DNA from: Achromobacter xylosoxidans | Lineage (GTDB): Bacteria; Pseudomonadota; Gammaproteobacteria; Burkholderiales; Burkholderiaceae_B | DNA: 64,000 bases | Direction: 5' to 3' | Assembly (NCBI RefSeq): GCF_002192695.1 | Contig: NZ_MTLG01000110.1 | Coordinates: forward strand, 248,001-312,000 | Shown here: piece after piece, positions 33,121 to 41,345 of the stretch | Numbering within the stretch: position 1 is the stretch's first letter | How the letters are laid out: each line of letters starts with the position of its first letter | The notes under the pieces: model-generated | The model's database searches: none | The model's input: only the letters and a program-made list of their open reading frames with translations | What the model was told of the DNA's origin: nothing | Program-made: the position numbers and the translations under genes

Positions 33121-33648
33121 GTGACCGCCATGCCAGCCTCCATACCCGCCACCGCCATCGTCGAACGGCTCGACGCGCGCGGCTTTCACAAAATCGTGAC
33201 CGTGCCGGACTTCGTCCAGCTCTCGGTCCATGACCTCATCGACAGGACGCCGCGCTTTCAGGTCGTCCGGTGCTCGGACGAGAACCAGGCCATCCACGTC
33301 GCGGGGGGGCTGCATATCGGCGGACACAAAGTCGCCGTGCTGATCCAGAACCAGGGTTTGCTCAATTGCCTGAACAGCCTGCGGGCCTTGGGCCTGGACG
33401 CGGGCCTGCCCATGCTGCTGATGATCGGCCAATTCGGCAGGGAGTTTTCCAATGTGGGGAATGACCCTGCCCAGTCGCGTCGCCGCGTGGTCAATCTGGT
33501 GGAACCCGTCCTGGACGTCATGGGCATCGACCATTGGCGCCTGGACGGTCCGCAAGATTTACCGAACATCGACACGGCAATCGACTCCTGCGCCGCTCGG
33601 CCGGGGCCTGTCGCAGTATTGATCGGCCACTACACAGCCTGGAACTAG
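33121..33648 (+). CDS. TPP-dependent decarboxylase alpha subunit-like (sulfopyruvate/phosphonopyruvate decarboxylase type)
   Basis: The 175-residue protein matches the PYR half of split ThDP decarboxylases such as ComD. The conserved Glu that activates ThDP lies in VVRCSDENQAIHVAGGLHIG, followed by AVLIQNQGLLNCLNSLRALG and LPMLLMIGQFGREF. The start is GTG 33121 (ATG 33130 is possible). It is followed after 2 bases by the PP-domain subunit. Together they should decarboxylate a 2-oxo acid to an aldehyde; the substrate is unknown. Confidence 0.8.
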   Translation: MTAMPASIPATAIVERLDARGFHKIVTVPDFVQLSVHDLIDRTPRFQVVRCSDENQAIHVAGGLHIGGHKVAVLIQNQGLLNCLNSLRALGLDAGLPMLLMIGQFGREFSNVGNDPAQSRRRVVNLVEPVLDVMGIDHWRLDGPQDLPNIDTAIDSCAARPGPVAVLIGHYTAWN

Positions 33649-33650
33649 CC

Positions 33651-34256
33651 ATGAGCATTTCGACGCAAGACGCTTGCAAGATCATTCAAGAAGCCAGGGC
33701 TGACGCCATCGTGATCAGCACGATGTCCGCCATGCACAGCATGGACCAGATTGCCCCCGACCATGTCTTCGGCCTTTCATCGGTTCCGTTGATGGGGGGC
33801 GCGGCCGGACTCGGGCTGGGCTTGGCGCTCTCCTTTCCGGAGCGCAAAGTCATCATTCTGGACGGTGATGCCAGCCTGCTGATGGAACTGGGCGTACTTG
33901 CCACAGTGGCAGGCATGCGCCCGTCGAATTTCTACCATTTCGTGTTCGCCAATGGCGTGCAGTTCAATGGCGGCGCGAACCTGGCGGTGGCGGGAGACGG
34001 ACGGATCGATTTCAGCGCAGCGGCGCTGGCCTCTGGCTACGCGGGCGCAGTCCGGTTCACGCTGGCCGAGGAGTTCCGTGCCGGCATAGGCACATGGCTT
34101 GCCGCGCCGGCGCCCGCGCTGATCGAGCTTGAAATTGAACCGACCCCGGCTCGATTCGGTCCGCAAATTGCGCAGCCGGAACAAGGCGATGCACGTTTCG
34201 CGCGTATGGGAATGGAAGCGCAGCGATTGATGCGCGCGCTGGGAACGGCGCAATGA
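33651..34256 (+). CDS. TPP-dependent decarboxylase beta subunit-like
   Basis: The 201-residue protein matches the PP half (ComE type) of a split ThDP enzyme: SSVPLMGGAAGLGLGLALSF and the pyrophosphate/Mg motif VIILDGDASLLMELGVLATV, ending with FHFVFANG-type N-x-G about 25 residues later. The usual GDG is GDA here. It pairs with the alpha subunit just upstream and overlaps the GMC gene by 4 bases (ATGA), so the three are translated together. Confidence 0.8.
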   Translation: MSISTQDACKIIQEARADAIVISTMSAMHSMDQIAPDHVFGLSSVPLMGGAAGLGLGLALSFPERKVIILDGDASLLMELGVLATVAGMRPSNFYHFVFANGVQFNGGANLAVAGDGRIDFSAAALASGYAGAVRFTLAEEFRAGIGTWLAAPAPALIELEIEPTPARFGPQIAQPEQGDARFARMGMEAQRLMRALGTAQ

Positions 34257-35878
34257 ACTCGCCCGAAATCGTGGATTATGTGGTGATCGGCGGCGGGTCG
34301 GCGGGTTGCGCCGTCGCGGCTGGACTGGCCAGGTCGGGCAAACACAGCGTCGTGTTGCTGGAGGCCGGCCGGGCCGACCGGAGCATCTGGACCAGGGTGC
34401 CCGCGGGGGTCGCTTATCTGATCCGCGACGAACGTGTCGTGAGGAAGTTCTACACGCAACCTGAAGCCCGTCTCAAGCATCGTCCGATCTATTGGCCGCG
34501 AGGACGCGTGCTGGGCGGCTCGTCCACCGTCAACGGCATGATCTGGGTGCATGGCGATCCCCTGGAATACGACCGCTGGCGCGATGAGTATGGCCTGTCT
34601 GGCTGGGACAACCAGTCCTTCAAGACCTACTTGCGGCGAGTCGAGAGTTTTCCGGCGGGAGATTCCGCCAGCCGCGGCCGACAAGGGCCGGTTGTCGTGA
34701 GTGAATATGGTCCGCGCCAGCCGCTCATGGATGCATTCGTGGCCGCCTGCGTGCAGGCTGGCATTCCGGCCAACGCCGACTACAACGGCTCGCACTACGA
34801 GGGCGTCGGCTACCTGCAGATGAACACCCGGCGGGGACTCCGGGTCAGCGCCCGCGACGCGTATCTCGCTTCGCTGCCGCGCGGGAGGGTATTGCACGTG
34901 ATTACGGGCGCGTCGGCGGAGAAGATTCTGTTCGAAGGCAGTCGCGCATGCGGCGTCGAGTACAGCAAGGGCGGAGCGCGCGGCCGTCTCATGGCCGCCA
35001 AGGAAGTCATCCTGTCGGCGGGCGCGCTGCAATCGCCGCAGTTGCTGGAGCTTTCCGGCGTAGGTGACTCGCAGCGTCTGGCGGGATTGGGGATTCCCGT
35101 CCAGCATCATGCGCCGAGCGTGGGAGAGGGCCTGCGCGATCATCTTCATGTGCGCCTGACCTATGAATGCCGCAACGCGCGTACTCTCAATCAGATCGTG
35201 CCCAGCACGTGGCGTAAAGCGCTGATGGCCCTGCGCCTGGCCGCCTGCGGAGACGGGCTGATGAGCAGCGCGAGCGCCGTCGCTCACGCCTTGGTCCGTA
35301 CCGATCCAAGTCTCCTGCAGCCCGACGCCAAGCTGCAGTTGCACTATCTTTCCAGCGTGGATGCCAGAACCGCAGGCACGCTGGTGCTCGACGACTTTCC
35401 CGGATTCTCCATCGGCACCTTCGCATTGCGGCCGCAGTCGCGAGGCTCGGTGCACATTGCTTCGAAAGATCCCGACGCGTCTCCCGTCATCCATGGCAAC
35501 TATCTCGACCATCCCGACGATGTGCGCGCGACGCTCGGCGCGTTGAGGCTCGCGCGCCAGGTGGCCGCTCAGCCGGCGCTGTCGGAATTCGTCGTGCGGG
35601 AGACGAGGCCGGGGCCTGACTGCACTTCGGACGAAGCCTGGCTGGACTATGTCGGCTCGCTGGGCCAGACCTCGTATCACCCCATAGGCTCTTGCCGCAT
35701 GGGAACCGATGCCGGATCTGTCGTGGATGAGCGTTTGCGCGTGCGGGGCGTTTCCTGCCTGCGCGTGGCGGATGCCTCGGTCATGCCGACCATGCCATCG
35801 GCAAACACCAATGCTCCCTCGATCGCCATCGGGGAGAAAGCGGCGGACATGATTCTGGAAGATGCAGTACACCCATAA
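34253..35878 (+). CDS. GMC-family FAD oxidoreductase (choline dehydrogenase-like)
   Basis: The 541-residue protein has the GMC FAD loop VVIGGGSAGCAVAAGLARSG at the N-terminus, the GMC signature WPRGRVLGGSSTVNGMIWVH, the second signature SAGALQSPQLLELSGVGDS, and a C-terminal catalytic His in TSYHPIGSCRMGTDA. It should oxidise a primary alcohol or hydroxy group and pass electrons to the respiratory chain or a quinone. It is co-translated with the decarboxylase-like pair and followed by a Bug receptor, suggesting uptake and oxidation of one substrate family. Confidence 0.9.
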   Translation: MNSPEIVDYVVIGGGSAGCAVAAGLARSGKHSVVLLEAGRADRSIWTRVPAGVAYLIRDERVVRKFYTQPEARLKHRPIYWPRGRVLGGSSTVNGMIWVHGDPLEYDRWRDEYGLSGWDNQSFKTYLRRVESFPAGDSASRGRQGPVVVSEYGPRQPLMDAFVAACVQAGIPANADYNGSHYEGVGYLQMNTRRGLRVSARDAYLASLPRGRVLHVITGASAEKILFEGSRACGVEYSKGGARGRLMAAKEVILSAGALQSPQLLELSGVGDSQRLAGLGIPVQHHAPSVGEGLRDHLHVRLTYECRNARTLNQIVPSTWRKALMALRLAACGDGLMSSASAVAHALVRTDPSLLQPDAKLQLHYLSSVDARTAGTLVLDDFPGFSIGTFALRPQSRGSVHIASKDPDASPVIHGNYLDHPDDVRATLGALRLARQVAAQPALSEFVVRETRPGPDCTSDEAWLDYVGSLGQTSYHPIGSCRMGTDAGSVVDERLRVRGVSCLRVADASVMPTMPSANTNAPSIAIGEKAADMILEDAVHP

Positions 35879-35896
35879 CAATCTTTGAGACAAACC

Positions 35897-36874
35897 ATGA
35901 AAAAGCACATCAGAGGACTGATAGTTCTTGCGTCACTTTGCGGCGTCACGTTACCCGCATGGGCGCAGGGCAATGCGGCCTATCCCACGAAACCGATCAG
36001 GTTGATCGTCCCATCGCCCGCCGGCGGGGAGCCTGACACCCTGGCAAGACTGGTCGCCCAGCAGATGAGCGCCGATCTGCGACAGCCCGTCATCGTGGAG
36101 AACAAGGCGGGAGCGGGAGGATTGATAGGCATCGCCGCCCTGGCGAATTCCAAGCCGGATGGCTACACGATAGGCGTTTCGTATCAGGCGGCCTTGTCGT
36201 TGTCGCCGCACCTGCTGGTGAAGAAGCTTTTCGACCCCTTGAAGGACATTGCAGGGATCGGGCTGATTTCGGTTTCCGGCAACGCGCTGATGGTTCCCGC
36301 GAAGTCTCCCATATCTTCCTATGCGGAGCTGGTGCAGCGCGCCCGGGCCAACCCGGGAACGATGAATTTCGGTTCCTGGGGGGATGGCAGCGCCGGACAC
36401 ATCAGCGGCGAGATCATGAAGCGGCATGCCGACATCAGCATGCAGCACGTCGCCTACAAGGGATCAAGCGAAGCGCTGATGGGCATGTTGGGCGGCGATC
36501 TGGACGCGACGTTTGGGGGCTGGGCGCTGGCCTCCGCGCAGGCGAAGGCGGGGGCTGTCCGGATCCTGGCCGTGACATCTCCCGAGCGGGCCAGCATGTT
36601 TCCCGATGCGCCGACGTTCCGGGAACTCGGCATACCATTTGGCCTTAACTCCTGGTATGGCGTGGTTGCGCCCGCAGGCGTACCCGCGCCGATCATTCAG
36701 CGCCTGCAGGCTTCGGTGGAACGAGCGGTTGGCCAGGAATCAGTCGCGGCGAGCCTGAAGTCGATGGGGATGCAGCCACAGTCGTCCACTGCGGCTGAGC
36801 TGCAGCAGCGCATCAAAAACGACTATGAGGTATGGGGCAAGGAGATTTCCGCGGCGGGTATCAAGCCTCGCTAG
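35897..36874 (+). CDS. Bug-family (TctC) periplasmic substrate-binding protein
   Basis: The 325-residue protein has a signal peptide (MKKHIRGLIVLASLCGVTLP, AWAQG) and Bug loops IVPSPAGGEPDTLARLVAQQ and VAYKGSSEALMGMLGGDLDA. It is the fifth Bug receptor in the window and ends the decarboxylase/GMC operon. Its ligand is probably the substrate of those enzymes. Perfect palindromes follow at 36874-36883 and 36888-36901 (TTCCTGATCAGGAA). Confidence 0.92.
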   Translation: MKKHIRGLIVLASLCGVTLPAWAQGNAAYPTKPIRLIVPSPAGGEPDTLARLVAQQMSADLRQPVIVENKAGAGGLIGIAALANSKPDGYTIGVSYQAALSLSPHLLVKKLFDPLKDIAGIGLISVSGNALMVPAKSPISSYAELVQRARANPGTMNFGSWGDGSAGHISGEIMKRHADISMQHVAYKGSSEALMGMLGGDLDATFGGWALASAQAKAGAVRILAVTSPERASMFPDAPTFRELGIPFGLNSWYGVVAPAGVPAPIIQRLQASVERAVGQESVAASLKSMGMQPQSSTAAELQQRIKNDYEVWGKEISAAGIKPR

Positions 36875-36951
36875 CTTGCAAGCCCGCTTCCTGATCAGGA
36901 AAGGAACTGGAATTAGCGTTATCCTGCCGCCAGACTAGATCGTCGGCTGCC

Positions 36952-38220
36952 ATGCCTACCGGGATGGCGCCGATGCCGCAACCGGCGAGGACTGCGCACT
37001 TGAAGCAAATCCGGCACTACCTGTTTGGCATCATCGTCTCCCTCCTGCTGGCGGGATTGCTGGCATTCCTGGGCATCGTGTTCGTGTCCACCCCGAACCT
37101 TGGCTGGGGTGCGCAGGCTTTGCTGAGCTATGGCGTGTTGTTCGGCGGGCCTCTGGCCCTGGTGCTGGCACTGTGCTGGATCGTCTACATGGTGCGCGAT
37201 AAAGGCCAGGTGCCCGGGCGCGTCCATGCGTTGATGTTCCTGCCCACCGTGCTCGCGCTGGCCATCGTGCCCGTCAGCGACTCCATCGAACAGGGCAGGG
37301 GGGACCGCTTCCGGGCGTCGCACCCCGCGATCGAGGAAGCGCACGTCAATCTGAGCGGGCGCACCATCTGGACGGACAGGCGCGGCGGAAGCGTGTCTTC
37401 GGGCGCGTCGCCGTACCTGGAGCCCGGGTCGGTGGAGCAATACATGTTTTCGCGTTTCAGCCGCTATCCGAACCAGGGGCCGGCGGCCAGCGAGGCCTTT
37501 CCCTACGAAGGTGCGCGCCTGAAGGACGGCGTGGAGCGCTACGTGTATTCCAGCCAGGACGGAACGCCAGGCGCGTCGGTGCCGCTGAACCGTTTGCCCT
37601 ATCCCGACCTGGGCAAGCTGCCTTCAGCGTCCTCGATGGACGAGGCGGCGCTGGTGGTTTATCACTATTACCACTATGCCGATCACGTCGAGGTCGCGCC
37701 GGGCATTGCGCGTTTCGCCGGCACGACCAACGACCGGATGGAGGCGGCCGGGATGCCCGGGTTGGCGATATTCGGCCTGCAGAACCTGACGCCACAGACC
37801 ATCGCCCGGGTGGAGATCAACGGCCAGGCCTACGACATGGGCTCGTACGCGACGCGCAGCGTGTTGCGGCAGCCTTGCGATCCGGCGCGCGGCGGCAGCC
37901 CGGTGCTGCTCGATCTGGAGCAGCCCTTGCGGGTGCGTTGGCAGACGCTGGAAGAGCCTGGGTCCTGGCGCGAAGCGACGGTGAACGTCCCGGCCTTCAG
38001 CGCGGCGAGCAAGACTGATCCAGCCAAGGGCCTGTTGCGCGTGCGCCTGTACTTCCTGCCCGATGAGACGGTGGCAGCCGAGCGCTACCGGGAGATCCGT
38101 GTGCGCGGAGAACTCTCCGTTCGCGCCACCGGCTTGCCCGCCGCCGCACAAGCCCATACGGGCTGCGGCGGCGCGTATTTCGGCTACAACCCGCAGACCG
38201 TGAAATTGCTGGGCAACTGA
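36952..38220 (+). CDS. membrane protein of unknown function with large exported domain
   Basis: The 422-residue protein has three predicted membrane segments (about 23-46, 56-81 and 92-108), then a long soluble part without recognisable family (EEAHVNLSGRTIWTDRRGGS, YSSQDGTPGASVPLNRLP, ending in TGCGGAYFGYNPQTVKLLGN). By topology that part is probably periplasmic. It converges on another unknown membrane protein gene, 14 bases between them. Not recognised; no function assigned. Confidence 0.65.
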   Translation: MPTGMAPMPQPARTAHLKQIRHYLFGIIVSLLLAGLLAFLGIVFVSTPNLGWGAQALLSYGVLFGGPLALVLALCWIVYMVRDKGQVPGRVHALMFLPTVLALAIVPVSDSIEQGRGDRFRASHPAIEEAHVNLSGRTIWTDRRGGSVSSGASPYLEPGSVEQYMFSRFSRYPNQGPAASEAFPYEGARLKDGVERYVYSSQDGTPGASVPLNRLPYPDLGKLPSASSMDEAALVVYHYYHYADHVEVAPGIARFAGTTNDRMEAAGMPGLAIFGLQNLTPQTIARVEINGQAYDMGSYATRSVLRQPCDPARGGSPVLLDLEQPLRVRWQTLEEPGSWREATVNVPAFSAASKTDPAKGLLRVRLYFLPDETVAAERYREIRVRGELSVRATGLPAAAQAHTGCGGAYFGYNPQTVKLLGN

Positions 38221-38234
38221 AGCCAACGCGCGCG

Positions 38235-39452
38235 CTACACGTCTTCGATGCGCTGCGACGGCGCAAAGGGCGTACCCAGATTCAGCATGGCGTAGATCCG
38301 CTGCGTGAAACGCTGCCGCCGCGTGGGCCTGCCCATGCGCCAGCGCGTGTCCAGCCATAGCAGGGGCAGGGCGAAGCCCAGCCACACGATGAAGAAGACC
38401 GCCAGCAGGAAGATCGCCAGTTCGGGCAAGTCCTGCAGCGAGCCATCGTCCGATCCGGCTAAAAACTGCAGGCCGACCACCAACAACCAGGCCGTCAGCA
38501 TCAACCAGCCTATCAGCTTGAGCAGGCGCGCGCGCTGGCTCATGCCCACGCGGATGGGCGTGTCCCTGCCTTGCTCGCCGCCGTAGTAGCGGTGGCACAT
38601 GTAGCAGCGGCCGTCTTCCAGATTGCGCAGCGCGTAGACGGCGCGCCGGCCATCTTCGTGCGCGGGGGCCGTGCGCACCGCCAATTCGACGCGGTCGTCC
38701 TCGGCCAGGAAGGGCAGCGCGTCGCCGAATGCCTCCTGGGCGATCATCGCGTAGTCCACGCCGTTGACCGTGTAGCGGTAGATGCCATAGTTCGGCCCTT
38801 TGTGGACCTGGCGCATTTCATGCGTGAGGCTCGCAAGGTGGCCTCGGATATGTCCGATGGGCGGCTCGCCCTCGTCCTGCGTCGATAGCGGCTCCAGGCG
38901 CGGCGGCGTGGGCGGCGGCGCAGGCGTGCCGGCAGCCGGCCTGTGCTTGGGATCGAACAGCGCCTCGCACGCCAGGATCAGCGGGCGGTGGCGGCGGTTG
39001 TGCCAGAGGCCATGCAAGGCCGAGCCCGCCACCACCAGCGCCACCAGGGCGACGACCAGCGAGAAGACCATCAGGAACACGCGCGTGAGGCTGGCGATGC
39101 CGAGCAGCCACGCCAGCCACACGAATGCCGCGCAGACCGCGCCGCCGATGGCGGCCTCGCGCCAGCCGCGCCGCTTCAGGGTCCGGTAGTAGCGCGGCGG
39201 GATGGGCTCTCCGCGCGCTGGAACGGCCCAGGAGTAGACCGCCAGTCCTTCTTCGCCGTCCATCACGCCCACGCGCACGGGGATGCCCTGCTGATGCAGG
39301 CGCTGCAGCTGGTTGATCTGCGGCGCCTCCAGCCCGGCGGCGATCACGCTTTCTGTTCCAATGCGCAGGAAAGCATCGTGTCGCAGGAGCGGCACGGCGA
39401 GGCGAATCTGGGCAATGGTTCCTTCGAGTATGCGGGCGGAGGGCTGCGCCAT
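38235..39452 (-). CDS. membrane protein of unknown function with CxxC motif
   Basis: The 405-residue protein has two membrane segments near 100-145 and two near 310-368. A large loop in between holds a proline-rich stretch (APPPTPPRLEPLS) and a CYMC pair at 283-286 before HRYYGG. The N-terminal domain (about 1-95) may be cytoplasmic. Start ATG 39452 is uncertain because no clear ribosome site is seen; a TTG at 39479 is possible. It resembles no family I can name and faces the other unknown membrane protein. Confidence 0.6.
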   Translation of the reverse strand: MAQPSARILEGTIAQIRLAVPLLRHDAFLRIGTESVIAAGLEAPQINQLQRLHQQGIPVRVGVMDGEEGLAVYSWAVPARGEPIPPRYYRTLKRRGWREAAIGGAVCAAFVWLAWLLGIASLTRVFLMVFSLVVALVALVVAGSALHGLWHNRRHRPLILACEALFDPKHRPAAGTPAPPPTPPRLEPLSTQDEGEPPIGHIRGHLASLTHEMRQVHKGPNYGIYRYTVNGVDYAMIAQEAFGDALPFLAEDDRVELAVRTAPAHEDGRRAVYALRNLEDGRCYMCHRYYGGEQGRDTPIRVGMSQRARLLKLIGWLMLTAWLLVVGLQFLAGSDDGSLQDLPELAIFLLAVFFIVWLGFALPLLWLDTRWRMGRPTRRQRFTQRIYAMLNLGTPFAPSQRIEDV

Positions 39453-39503
39453 GACGGGATGCGGGATGAAAACGGTCAAGCATAGCGCAGCGGCTTGCGT
39501 GAG

Positions 39504-40541
39504 CTACCAAGCGTCCGGCATGTTGGCCGGGCCTTGATGCGTGGGAAAATGCGGCAGCACTTCTTCCGTCAGTTCCTGCAGTACTTCCGCGGCGGGCCGT
39601 TGCGAGAACTGGATCCCGATCGCGGCGTGATTGACGCCGACCGCCTGCCATTCCTCCAGCAACGCGATCAAGCCTTTCCTGCCCGTGCGCAGCACGAAGC
39701 CATTGTGCAAGGGCGTGCGGGGATGGTCGGGATCTTCGGCCAGGTCCAGCCATTCATTGGTCATGTGCGGCCGGAAGCCGCCGTCGGGTATCTGGGCGCG
39801 CCAGGCGCGGATTTTTGCTCCCAGGCGTGTTGGTCCTATCGACGTATCCGTGGCGTCGGGATAGGTCAGCCAGCCATCGGCGTGTTCGGCAATCCACGGC
39901 AGAGACTGCCCCGACGAACCGGTGACGATGAGCGGAATGACGCCCGCGGCGGGCTTGGGCAGGAATTCCGCGTTGCTGAAGCGTCCCAGCGGCGAATCGA
40001 TCTCCAGGCGTCCTGGGCGCATCAACTGTCGGAAGTACGAAACCGCCTCGGCGAAACGCGTTCCGCGCTCGTCATGCCGCAGCCCATAGGCGGGAAACTC
40101 GACAGGCCGGTCTCCCGACGCTACCCCCAGCACCAGCCGGCCGCCCGACAATTGGTCGATGGTGCTCGCCGCCTTGGCCAGGTCGATGGGGTGGCGCAGG
40201 GAAAAAATGGCGCTGCCCGTGGCCAAGGCGATTTTCTTTGTTTGCGCCGCCAGAAAAGCCAGGTAGGTGAACGGATCGAAGACCTGGCCGGCATCGCCGA
40301 AGGACGGGGAATACAGGGGAACGTCGCGCACCCAGATGGCGGCAAAGTCCTGCCGGTCGATCTGCCGCACCAGTTCCGCCTGTCCCGCAAGAACCGCCAT
40401 GCTGCCTTCATAAAAGCGCAGCGGCAGGAAGATGCCCAGGGTCAGGCGGTCTGGCGCGAACATCCGCCGATAGCCGGGGTGCGCGGAAAAGGCGAGGTAG
40501 GACGCTCCCGTCGCGCCGTGGAGAGTGTGGGTGGTATCCAT
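39504..40541 (-). CDS. LLM-class flavin-dependent oxidoreductase
   Basis: The 345-residue protein is a bacterial luciferase-like monooxygenase: LTLGIFLPLRFYEGS, FAAIWVRDVPLYSPSFGDAG, KIALATGSAIFSLRHPIDLA, SGGRLVLGVASGDRPVEF and VTGSSGQSLPWIAEHADGWL. Members use reduced FMN or F420; in this group FMN is expected. It follows a GST gene by 20 bases on the same strand, so both may process the same electrophilic or sulfur compound. Confidence 0.88.
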   Translation of the reverse strand: MDTTHTLHGATGASYLAFSAHPGYRRMFAPDRLTLGIFLPLRFYEGSMAVLAGQAELVRQIDRQDFAAIWVRDVPLYSPSFGDAGQVFDPFTYLAFLAAQTKKIALATGSAIFSLRHPIDLAKAASTIDQLSGGRLVLGVASGDRPVEFPAYGLRHDERGTRFAEAVSYFRQLMRPGRLEIDSPLGRFSNAEFLPKPAAGVIPLIVTGSSGQSLPWIAEHADGWLTYPDATDTSIGPTRLGAKIRAWRAQIPDGGFRPHMTNEWLDLAEDPDHPRTPLHNGFVLRTGRKGLIALLEEWQAVGVNHAAIGIQFSQRPAAEVLQELTEEVLPHFPTHQGPANMPDAW

Positions 40542-40561
40542 TTCGACTGTCCTTGTTTCGT

Positions 40562-41197
40562 TCAAGCGCCCGTTGCCGGCGCGGGCAGGGTGATGCCTTT
40601 GGCGACCGCGGGCCGGGCCGCCACGCGTTCGTGCCATGCGCTCAGATGCCGGTGATGGCTGAAATCGAAATCGATGATCCGCGCGATGTGGCTCCAGCCG
40701 AAATGCGCGATGTCCGCGATGGAATACGTGTCGCCGGCAAGGTAGGGATGCTCGGCCAGCCTGCGGTCCAGCACCGCGAGCGCATCCTCGGTCAGGCGCT
40801 GGTAGCGTTCCAGCGCGGCAGGGTTGCGCGCCTTGTCGAAGACCTCGAAGTTCACGCGCTGCCCGATGATGGGGCCGACGCTGCTGGAATGGAATTGCAG
40901 CCACTTGATCGCTTCCCACCGGCCCTGGATGTCAGCGGGTAGTAGCTTTCCGGTTTTTTCCGCGAGATAAAGCAGTATGGCCGCCGACTCGAACAGCGTG
41001 ACGCCGGTGTCTTCGTCGGTCAGGGCGGGGATGCGGCCATGCGGGTTCAGCGCCAGGAAGTCCGGCAGGCGATGTTCGCCCTGCGCGATGCGCACGTGAT
41101 GCAGGCGGTACGGCAGTTCCAGTTCCTCGAGGGCGATCGTGGCCTTGTAGCCGTTCGGAGAACTGTCGGTGTATAGGTTCAGCATGCGCTTGCTCAT
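40562..41197 (-). CDS. glutathione S-transferase (YfcG/Ure2-like)
   Basis: The 211-residue protein has the Nu/YfcG-type GST N-terminus (MLNLYTDSSPNGYKATIALE, LNPHGRIPALTDED, LFESAAILLYLAEKTGKLLP) and the helical C-terminal domain (TYSIADIAHFGWSHIA). YfcG-type enzymes have disulfide-bond reductase activity with glutathione. It is first in an operon with the LLM oxidoreductase; a 10-bp dyad lies just upstream. An ATG four codons in is an alternative start. Confidence 0.9.
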   Translation of the reverse strand: MSKRMLNLYTDSSPNGYKATIALEELELPYRLHHVRIAQGEHRLPDFLALNPHGRIPALTDEDTGVTLFESAAILLYLAEKTGKLLPADIQGRWEAIKWLQFHSSSVGPIIGQRVNFEVFDKARNPAALERYQRLTEDALAVLDRRLAEHPYLAGDTYSIADIAHFGWSHIARIIDFDFSHHRHLSAWHERVAARPAVAKGITLPAPATGA

Positions 41198-41213
41198 TTG
41201 AGGTTGGCTAAAT

Positions 41214-41239
41214 TTTCAGGATCCGCTGCGATCCTGAAA
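41214..41239. promoter_or_regulatory. perfect 10-bp dyad upstream of the GST/LLM operon
   Basis: TTTCAGGATC (41214-41223), 6-base spacer, GATCCTGAAA (41230-41239). It starts 17 bases from the GST start and would be either an operator or a 5' leader hairpin of this operon. Confidence 0.5.
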
Positions 41240-41310
41240 TTCTCCATTCCTCGCCAGAGCGAGTACAGCGATCATTTCTCGATGTTGAGTTTAGGAAATC
41301 TAAAATGACG

Positions 41311-41337
41311 GCGGCGCTTCTCCTGCAAATGCGCCGC
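41311..41337 (-). terminator. weak stem-loop after the amidase gene
   Basis: GCGGCGC (41311-41317) and GCGCCGC (41331-41337) form a 7-bp stem 9 bases past the amidase stop; in the minus direction a short TTTT tract follows 4 bases later. It may end the peptide-transport operon, but the T-tract is poor. Confidence 0.35.
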
Positions 41338-41345
41338 GCCTTTTC

